DNA of 49,260 nucleotides, taken from a bacterium (GTDB lineage: Bacteria > UBP4 > UBA4092 > JAOAEQ01). Both the position numbers and the translations under genes were made by a program. The DNA is taken from the NCBI GenBank assembly GCA_026416715.1, contig JAOAEQ010000009.1:1-49260 (forward strand), given 5' to 3'. Below, one piece after another: positions 42,239 through 49,260 of this stretch. A model generated the notes under the pieces. It made no database searches, was not told where the DNA came from, and saw only the letters and a list, made by a program, of their open reading frames with translations. Position 1 is the first letter of the stretch; the number at the start of each line of letters is the position of its first letter.

Positions 42239-45200
42239 ATGCACTGTCGTCATCGATTATTGCAGCTGAGTGTTATTGTAGGGTTGGTTGTAATAGGCTG
42301 GGTATCAGCATTGGGCTCGACGAATATTTCCGGAACAATTAGCGAGTCAACAACTTGGACTGTTGCTGGGAGTCCGTATATTCTGACTGGTGAAGTGCGG
42401 GTACGGAGTACAACCGCATCATATGTAGCAGTATTAACCATTCAATCCGGCGTACAAGTTCGATTCAATAGCGGTGCCTGGTTGCATATCGGTGGAACAA
42501 GTAGCACGCAACGTGGTGGATTAGTTGCAAAAGGTGTTATTTTTACCAGTAATTCTTTATTTCCTGCAGCCGGTGATTGGTATACAATTTATTTCGATAC
42601 CTATAGTGAAGATACATTATGTACTTTAAGCAATTCGGGAATTTTATATGGAACCTATGGCATATATTGTAATAATGCGGAACCGACTCTAAGCGTTTGC
42701 ACTATCGGATATATGAGCGAGAATGGTGTTTATGGTGAAACGAAAGGATATCCGACAATAAAAAACTGTGTCTTTAGTAACATCAACGATTATCCCATTA
42801 GTATTCCCGCAGAAGGGATTCGGAAAATTTCGCAATGTTCTTTTAGCAGTAATACTCGACAAGGAATTGAAGCGCGTACGGATACCATTATAACCTCTGG
42901 TACGTGGTCGAATCACGGGGTACCGTATGTGATAAATGGCGCGGTATCAGTATATACCAGCGGGAGCGGTTGTGTCCTAAATTTACCCTCCGGTGTAATT
43001 CTAAAGTTCGCATCGAGTGGTTCTGAACTGCGAATCGCTGGAAGTAGTTCAACCCAAATTGGTGGTTTAATTGCCACCGGAGTGCATTTCACGTCATTAA
43101 AAGATGATTCAATTGGTGGAGATACATACGGCGACGGTACTGCAACTACTCCAGCAGTAGGTGATTGGCGCCGGATTCGTTTCGACCAATATACCATTTC
43201 AAGTTCAGCGCTGACCCGGTGTGTTGTGCGGTATGCAGGAGCTACGTATAGTAATGCAATATACATTGACGGGGGTGCGCCGACGTTCAGCTATTGTACT
43301 GTTAGTTCTAACAATGGATATGGCATTTATGCCGTAGATCAAGGATATCCAACTATTAGTAGTTGTAATATCTCATATAACTCAGATTTTCCAATTAGCG
43401 TTGAGGCGGAAGGAATCAGGAAAATCAGTAATTGCACGTTGACCAATAATATGCGACAAGGGATTCAAGTGCGCGCAGATACCGTCATCACTTCGGGTAC
43501 CTGGACAAATCAAGGGGTGCCATATGTAATTAGTGGAGTTGTTCAGGTATATAAGCCGAGTCCGGGATGTATGCTTACTCTTGAGTCCGGATGTATCATT
43601 AAATTTGACTATCGGGAGTATAGCAGACTTCAAATTGCTGGAAGCGGGGGTACGCAATGGGGTGGATTAAATGCGACCGGAGTTATTTTCACTTCTATGA
43701 AAGATGATTCAGTTGGCGGAGATACATTCGGTGATGGAACCACAACCACTCCTGCACCCGGCGATTGGTATAATATCAGTTTCGACGAGTATAGTATTGC
43801 GGGAACCGGATTGACCAATTGTGTAGTTCGCTATGCTGGGTCGTCAAATAATCCTGCAATTTTTGTGAACTCTACGTACCCTACGTTTACTGCTTGTACG
43901 ATTATCGATAATGCCGATATCGGCATTTGGGGGTCTACTTATGGGTATCCGACAATTACGAACTGTCGGTTTGAAAATAACGGAGATTATCCCATCAGTC
44001 TTTATGCAGAAGGAGTTCGCAATATTACCGGATGTACCTTTACCAATAATAAACGGCAGGGGGTTGAAGTTCGCGGTGGTACTGTAAGCACTTCGTGTAC
44101 GTGGATGAATCAAGGAATACCGTATGTGATTAGTGGCGATGTGAATGTGTATGCGCCGAGTCCGGGATGTATGCTAACTATTGCGTCAGGAAATATCATT
44201 AAATTTGGTGGAACTTATACCGAATTGCAAATTGGTGGGAGTTCGACCACGCAATGGGGTGGATTGATAGCAACCGGGGTAACTTTTACGTCGATTAAAG
44301 ATGATTCGGTTGGCGGTGATACGTATGGTGATGGTACAGTAACGAGTCCTGCGCCCGGCGATTGGGAATATATATATTTTGCAACGTATACCATATCTTC
44401 GACAAATCTAGACCGATGTAAAATCCGGTACGGTGCCAATTCATTTAACGGAGCGATTTATGTTTATAATAGTTCACCGACATTTAGTTATTGCACGGTA
44501 GAATATAGCAAAAATTGTGGCATTTACGGTATCGGTCAGGGGTATCCAAGTATTACGAATTGTCGGTTTGAAAATAATCAGGATTATCCGATTTCGCTTG
44601 AAGCGGAAGGGATACGGAAAGTTACCGGCTGTAATTTCAATAATAATAATCGCCAGGGGATTCAAGTGCGTTCGGATATCGTAATTACTTCGTGTACGTG
44701 GACGAATCAAGGCGTACCGTATGTATTAAATGGCGATGTGAATGTGTATGCGCCGAGTCCGGGATGTATGCTAACTATTGCGTCAGGAAATATCATTAAA
44801 TTTGATGGAACTTATACCGAATTGCAAATTGGTGGGAGTTCGACTACGCAATGGGGTGGATTGATGGCAATCGGAGTTATATTTACTTCAGTAAAAGACG
44901 ATTCGGTTGGTGGCGATACGAATGGGGATGGAATCATAACGTATCCGAGTGCCGGTGATTGGTTTAATCTCTATATCAGTGAATATATGATTTCTTCAAC
45001 AAAACTGGAACGATGTATTATTCGTTATGGTGGGTATAGTTCAAATGCGATGATTTATGCGGATAGTTGTTCGCCAACCTTCAGTTTTTGTACGATTGGA
45101 TATAGTAAGAATTTCGGGATATATGGTTCACCTCAAGGATATCCGACGATAAGCACCTGTGTATTTGAATATAATCAGGATTATCCGATTAGCGTTCAAG

Positions 45201-48200
45201 CGGAAGGAGTCCGTAAAATTACCGGTTGTAGTTTTAGTAATAATACTCCACAAGGTATACAGGTTCGGTATGATATTGTTCGTACCACCTGTACGTGGAC
45301 GAATCAGGGTGTACCGTATGTAATCGAAGACGATGTTTCGGTATATACGACCGGTAGTGGATGTATTTTAACCCTAAGTCCAGGAGTTGTGTTGAAGTTT
45401 GCGCACATCTATGCCCAATTAAATATTGCTGGGAGTTCAACGACGCAAAAGGGTGGATTAATTGCGACCGGGGTAACCTTTACTTCGATTAAAGATGATT
45501 CGGTTGGTGGCGATACGTATGGTGATGGTACAGCGACGAGTCCATCGCCTGGCGATTGGGAATGCATATATTTTGAGCGGTACACGTTAGCGACGACGCG
45601 GTTAGACCAATGTATAATTCGGTATGGAGGGTATTCGTATAATGGTGTGGTATATGTTAATGGGAGTAATCCGACGTTTAGTTATTGTACAGTAGAGTAT
45701 AGTAAACAGTGTGGGATCTATGGGTTGAATGATGGGTATCCGACGGTAAGCAACTGTCGGTTTACCAACAATCAGGAGTATCCGATTTCGCTTGAAGCGG
45801 AAGGGATACGGAAGGTTACCGGTTGTAGTTTTAGTAATAATAAGCGGCAAGGGATAGAGGCTCGGTATGATATTGTTCAGACGTCTGGTACGTGGACGAA
45901 TCAGGGTGTACCGTATGTGATTAACGGAACGGTATCAATACATACTACTGGTGGTGGATGCATCCTTACCTTGAATCCGGGAGTGATTATCAAATTTGCT
46001 GATTATGATTCTGAATTAGATGCCGGTGATCCGTTTAGCGACCAATATGGCGGATTGATTGCAGTTGGTAACGTCTATGCACCGATATATTTCACGTCAA
46101 TCAAAGATGATTCTATCGGCGGGGATACCTATGGTGATGGGACAGCAACCAGCCCTGCGCCGGGAGATTGGTCGCGGATTTATCTCGGTTATTATACCTT
46201 ACCGAGTTCGGTCTTCGACCATTGCATTATTCGCTATGCACGTTATGGAATCGATAATGCATATGCACAAGACAATTTAAAGGTGCGGTATTGCTTGATT
46301 GAAAAGAATGCTTACTGTGGCATCTATGCTTACGGTCCAATAAATGGAGAGCTGCGGCATAACACGATTATAAATAATCTAGGTAAGGGGATTGAAATTC
46401 AAGATAACGCATCTCAAACTATAATTGCGAATAATAATATTTGCCAGAATGCAATTGGGATCTATGCAAATAATCCATATGCCTTAATCTTCCAGAATAA
46501 CAATATTTCAAAGAATACTACCTACGGAGCACAAAATTCGGTAACTACCAGAACCGTTAACGGTGAATTTAACTGGTGGGGTGATACGACAGGCCCGTAT
46601 GACGGTTCGACGATAGGGTTATACAATCCGTTTGGGAAAGGTGATACGGTTTCGAACTATATTGATTACGACCCGTGGTTACGTGAGAATCCGGAACAAC
46701 CACGGCGGCTACCGGATATTAAATTGTTGAAAGGGTATGAGCAAGATGAAGTGTTCGATTTAGACCGATACATACTGGATACAGCAGCGAGTTTCACTTG
46801 GGAAACGAATCCGGATATAGACCAAGCGCGAATCGTGATTAATCCGGATAATACCGTTGATTATACCTTAACACGAACGACTGCGTTTGTCGGGATTGAT
46901 TCGGTTTCCTATTGTGCGAACTGGTATGCGAAATCAACCTCGCTGGTTAAATATTCGACGTATCTATTCGAACGACTGGGTGATGCGATTATAGATAACG
47001 GGAACGAGGTTGAACATTGCTGGTTAGATTTACGGGCAGTGATTATTAAAGATGCAAGTTCATCGTATCCGACGATATATAAATCCACAACGAAATATGA
47101 CGACCCTGCGGATAACGGAAAAATAACTGTAACTCTCAGTGGTTCAACAGCAGAAATAGTTTCGAGTACGGCATTGAAATCACCGGTTTCCGTGATTTTC
47201 ACGGTGCAGAAAGATACAACCGGAACGGATTATGATAAAGCATTACTGCGTGTATACGAGATTGTTAACCAGAATGGGCATTTTGATGTTGCCGGTGATA
47301 CAACGAAATGGATTTTTGAAGTGTATGGGGATGGGAGTGGTTCTGGGACATTATCCTGGGTAACTGGGTATACCGATGGTTCTGGGGTAGTAAAAATCAA
47401 TCAGAATCCGGGTCAGAAAGGGAAATTAACACAGGTATTCACGGTTCCGAAATCAGGTTGGTATACCGCTCGGGCACGGATTGTGACTGATGTAACTTCG
47501 TCAAGTAAACAGCAGAAAGTATATCTCTACTTGCAGGAGCTCAATGCATCGAATCAGGTTGTTGAAGTTGCGAATCAGGTATTATCGAATAGCGCAGGAG
47601 CGTTTGCCGGTGCTGGTATCTGGCGTGAGGTTGAAATTAATTATTATGCAAAAGGAACAAGTTTAGCCGTTCAGCTGGTTGCAATCAATCCAGCAAGTAG
47701 TGGAATAACCGCAAATCTATATGTAGATTATATCTGGGTATATCCTGCGCCACCGCTAGTAACCCGATGTTTTGGAGCGACGCAGGTAGATATTCTGAAT
47801 CCGAGTTTTGATACCACGACAAGCGGATGGTCATTAGAAGTGTATGGTGACGGAAGCGGTACTGGTACTTGGAGTTGGGATACCGGATTAGCTGGAATGA
47901 GCGGAATCTTGAAAGGAAGTCAAAGCGGCGGAGAAAAGGCGAAATGGAGTCAGTTATATCGGTTTTCGAATCCAGGATTGAGTGCGACCGGGTCAGTCTG
48001 GATATATAGTGGAGCGGGCAGTATCGAGAATTCTCAAAAGATATATCTCTATCTCTATAGTTGGAATAGTAGTTATACTAAAATTATTGAAAGCGGAAAT
48101 GCGATATTGCAGCCGGGAAGATGGACACCAGGTCAATGGCGCGAACTGAAGTTTGGATATACGCCATTAACCAATTATAATGCGGTACAACTTGTTGCAA

Positions 48201-48301
48201 TTAATCCGAGCGGGAAACCGACTGCGACGATTTATTTCGATGACGTTAAAATAGAACAAGACCAGGATACTGTATATTACTGGGACCATAGGTTATTTTA
48301 A
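42239..48301 (+). CDS. Giant secreted right-handed beta-helix protein with 199-residue repeats
   Basis: 2020 residues. Signal peptide about 1-28. Seven tandem units (about 40-1420) each contain TWTNQGVPYVI, GCMLTLxSG, QWGGLIATGVxFTS, KDDSVGGDTYGDGT, PAPGDW, CxxRY, PTFSYCT, GYPTIxNC, DYPISxEAEGIRK and NNxRQGI. Anchors are 597-600 bases apart, always a multiple of three; the first unit is shorter (549 bases) and lacks the DDSVGGDTxGDG loop. After these come NosD-like beta-helix turns (to about 1470), a linker (FNWWGDTTGPYDG) and an Ig-like part. Two tandem carbohydrate-binding-like beta-sandwiches follow (about 1670-1835 and 1850-2010, both with VYGDGSGxGT and VQLVAINP). It is probably a surface or secreted adhesin or polysaccharide-binding protein; no catalytic residues can be assigned. 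Confidence 0.85.
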   Translation: MHCRHRLLQLSVIVGLVVIGWVSALGSTNISGTISESTTWTVAGSPYILTGEVRVRSTTASYVAVLTIQSGVQVRFNSGAWLHIGGTSSTQRGGLVAKGVIFTSNSLFPAAGDWYTIYFDTYSEDTLCTLSNSGILYGTYGIYCNNAEPTLSVCTIGYMSENGVYGETKGYPTIKNCVFSNINDYPISIPAEGIRKISQCSFSSNTRQGIEARTDTIITSGTWSNHGVPYVINGAVSVYTSGSGCVLNLPSGVILKFASSGSELRIAGSSSTQIGGLIATGVHFTSLKDDSIGGDTYGDGTATTPAVGDWRRIRFDQYTISSSALTRCVVRYAGATYSNAIYIDGGAPTFSYCTVSSNNGYGIYAVDQGYPTISSCNISYNSDFPISVEAEGIRKISNCTLTNNMRQGIQVRADTVITSGTWTNQGVPYVISGVVQVYKPSPGCMLTLESGCIIKFDYREYSRLQIAGSGGTQWGGLNATGVIFTSMKDDSVGGDTFGDGTTTTPAPGDWYNISFDEYSIAGTGLTNCVVRYAGSSNNPAIFVNSTYPTFTACTIIDNADIGIWGSTYGYPTITNCRFENNGDYPISLYAEGVRNITGCTFTNNKRQGVEVRGGTVSTSCTWMNQGIPYVISGDVNVYAPSPGCMLTIASGNIIKFGGTYTELQIGGSSTTQWGGLIATGVTFTSIKDDSVGGDTYGDGTVTSPAPGDWEYIYFATYTISSTNLDRCKIRYGANSFNGAIYVYNSSPTFSYCTVEYSKNCGIYGIGQGYPSITNCRFENNQDYPISLEAEGIRKVTGCNFNNNNRQGIQVRSDIVITSCTWTNQGVPYVLNGDVNVYAPSPGCMLTIASGNIIKFDGTYTELQIGGSSTTQWGGLMAIGVIFTSVKDDSVGGDTNGDGIITYPSAGDWFNLYISEYMISSTKLERCIIRYGGYSSNAMIYADSCSPTFSFCTIGYSKNFGIYGSPQGYPTISTCVFEYNQDYPISVQAEGVRKITGCSFSNNTPQGIQVRYDIVRTTCTWTNQGVPYVIEDDVSVYTTGSGCILTLSPGVVLKFAHIYAQLNIAGSSTTQKGGLIATGVTFTSIKDDSVGGDTYGDGTATSPSPGDWECIYFERYTLATTRLDQCIIRYGGYSYNGVVYVNGSNPTFSYCTVEYSKQCGIYGLNDGYPTVSNCRFTNNQEYPISLEAEGIRKVTGCSFSNNKRQGIEARYDIVQTSGTWTNQGVPYVINGTVSIHTTGGGCILTLNPGVIIKFADYDSELDAGDPFSDQYGGLIAVGNVYAPIYFTSIKDDSIGGDTYGDGTATSPAPGDWSRIYLGYYTLPSSVFDHCIIRYARYGIDNAYAQDNLKVRYCLIEKNAYCGIYAYGPINGELRHNTIINNLGKGIEIQDNASQTIIANNNICQNAIGIYANNPYALIFQNNNISKNTTYGAQNSVTTRTVNGEFNWWGDTTGPYDGSTIGLYNPFGKGDTVSNYIDYDPWLRENPEQPRRLPDIKLLKGYEQDEVFDLDRYILDTAASFTWETNPDIDQARIVINPDNTVDYTLTRTTAFVGIDSVSYCANWYAKSTSLVKYSTYLFERLGDAIIDNGNEVEHCWLDLRAVIIKDASSSYPTIYKSTTKYDDPADNGKITVTLSGSTAEIVSSTALKSPVSVIFTVQKDTTGTDYDKALLRVYEIVNQNGHFDVAGDTTKWIFEVYGDGSGSGTLSWVTGYTDGSGVVKINQNPGQKGKLTQVFTVPKSGWYTARARIVTDVTSSSKQQKVYLYLQELNASNQVVEVANQVLSNSAGAFAGAGIWREVEINYYAKGTSLAVQLVAINPASSGITANLYVDYIWVYPAPPLVTRCFGATQVDILNPSFDTTTSGWSLEVYGDGSGTGTWSWDTGLAGMSGILKGSQSGGEKAKWSQLYRFSNPGLSATGSVWIYSGAGSIENSQKIYLYLYSWNSSYTKIIESGNAILQPGRWTPGQWRELKFGYTPLTNYNAVQLVAINPSGKPTATIYFDDVKIEQDQDTVYYWDHRLF
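42353..46486 (+). repeat. Seven tandem in-frame coding repeats of about 597 bases
   Basis: Unit anchors (the A(C/T)xTGG Trp-motif) are at 42353, 42902, 43499, 44099, 44696, 45293 and 45890. Units 3 and 4 are almost identical over 44134-44270 versus 44731-44867, which suggests recent gene conversion or duplication. Other pairs are more diverged. The end at 46486 is approximate. Confidence 0.75.
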
Positions 48302-48960
48302 ATTCGAAATTTGAACTTTAAAACTGGTATCCACGTGCGAAGGAAACGAATTCTCTAGAAATTATCGTGTATCTTGAATCATGTTCAACGTCTTGTCATT
48401 TTCTTTTTTCCTACCGTGAATGCGATTTGGGTTCATCAACTTTAAGTGGTAATTATCGTTCCTAGAGTGCGGTTGAAGGCAAAAGCTAACTTCTACACGG
48501 ATTCTGAAATTACATCTAACCACCGACACGGAGATTTCGTTGAGCCAAACGGTTTGGTTTATCACCGGAAGCTAATCATTGTAAACTCGCAGTATTTGCG
48601 ATAAAACTCAAGATTTTTCAAGCTGAAGTTGGGTCGAAAAATTCCTAATTCGATGGATTGAGAAATAAGGTCGTTATACCGGTTAGTGCATTTCATTATC
48701 GGATTCACCGTAGTCAACAACAAGTTGCCGAGCTAGACTTATAGTTCTATACTTGAAATCCATGTTGGAGTTCATTCGCTGTAGCTATAACTACAATTCT
48801 AAGAAAGGAGAAAAAAATAGTTTACATTGAGATTGAAATTGAAATCTCGAGACAAAACCCAATGAGCACTAAGCGAAATTATTTCCATAAAATGTAGTTC
48901 GATGAACTTATGGAACTGTGTGGTTATATGGGTTTAGTTTATTGAGAAAGGAGAACGGTT
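48302..48960. other. Long intergenic region
   Basis: 659 bases without a credible gene. A ribosome-site-like GAAAGGAG occurs at about 48803-48810 with no start codon after it, and again at 48950-48957 directly upstream of the next gene. Nothing else was recognised. Confidence 0.5.
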
Positions 48961-49260
48961 ATGCAATGTAGAATACCGCAGTTAATGGTAGTTGTAGTAA
49001 TATCAGTATTAAGTTTTGCAGTGCTTGCGAGTGCGATACCGAAGCGAATAAATTATCAAGCGGTATTGAAAGATAAAGCGACAGGACGAGTATTACCGGA
49101 TGGGAATTATACGGTAACGTTTCGGTTATACACGGCGAGTACTGGCGGGAGTGCGTTGTGGGCGGAGACGGCGACGGTCACGGTAACCAACGGGATCTTA
49201 ACGCATCAGTTAGGGAGCGTGACCACATTGAATCTGACGTTTAACCAGAATTATTATCTC
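48961..49260 (+). CDS. Secreted protein, N-terminal part, cut by window end
   Basis: ATG 48961 with AAAGGAG upstream. 100 codons are visible and the frame is open to the window end. Signal peptide MQCRIPQLMVVVVISVLS, cleavage near SFAVLASA. The mature start (IPKRINYQAVLKDKATG) and GNYTVTFRLYTASTGGSALW with TVTVTNGILTHQLGSVT match, from memory, an N-terminal module common in large bacterial surface proteins that end in tail-fibre or S74 chaperone-like parts. Function otherwise unknown. Confidence 0.8.
   Translation, partial: MQCRIPQLMVVVVISVLSFAVLASAIPKRINYQAVLKDKATGRVLPDGNYTVTFRLYTASTGGSALWAETATVTVTNGILTHQLGSVTTLNLTFNQNYYL

Noticed and set aside
42353-46486. Tandem repeats considered as CRISPR or satellite
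   Set aside because: The period of about 597 bases is in frame and encodes a beta-helix protein; there are no spacers.
48362-48565. Minus-strand 67-codon frame in the last long gap
   Set aside because: No ribosome site, no recognisable content; probably chance.

Overview
The window looks like part of the chromosome of an uncultured diderm (Gram-negative type) bacterium that I cannot place in a phylum. The outer envelope is inferred from an ADP-heptose:LPS heptosyltransferase-like gene, several lipoproteins and many secreted proteins. The DNA is AT-leaning. TAA, TAG and TGA all end genes. Housekeeping genes (purM, purD, dnaG, rpoD, a CAT-anticodon tRNA, a Nif3-like gene, nfo) sit among accessory secreted proteins, dispersed repeats and gene fragments.

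Layout. 1-5.1 kb, minus strand: an RHS-core remnant at the edge, a beta-propeller lipoprotein, a 5'-truncated RHS protein with a Cys-rich tail, and an ECF sigma factor with a zinc-finger/FecR/TPR anti-sigma. The sigma gene and the RHS gene share a promoter-like element. 5.4-9.9 kb: two cobalamin-binding-type radical SAM proteins and a TPR lipoprotein. 10-14.9 kb: purM-purD, a NapH-like membrane ferredoxin, a LytM-type lipoprotein and a UPF0178 (YaiI/YqxD) protein. 14.9-21.1 kb: dnaG-rpoD, tRNA, Nif3-like protein, heptosyltransferase. 21.2-24.2 kb: a 59-codon membrane-protein gene interrupted by one in-frame TGA, an OsmC protein, a second ECF sigma/zinc-finger pair and a serine beta-lactamase-like hydrolase. 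24.6-32.5 kb: secreted S1/P1-type nuclease, TrmN6-like and other methyltransferases, a frame-broken secreted-protein gene, a fragment of a membrane acyltransferase, a C1 peptidase, endonuclease IV and an M28 peptidase whose signal peptide lies inside a repeat. 32.6-40.5 kb, minus strand: a giant M6 metalloprotease and two PHP-domain proteins. 40.6-49.3 kb: an MFS transporter behind an attenuator-like hairpin, a 2020-residue beta-helix protein made of 199-residue repeats, and the start of another secreted protein.

The most notable candidate is the small gene at 21262-21441. Its reading frame continues through a TGA that falls where I recall related small membrane proteins carrying a conserved Cys (GxCPITxNP-like). 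A short stem-loop follows the TGA, and a thiol-peroxidase-type OsmC gene lies downstream. This is what a new selenoprotein would look like, although a nonsense mutation or sequencing error cannot be excluded from one sequence. Other points are a shared C-terminal PVELSxF tail on secreted proteins and the repeat-derived signal peptide.
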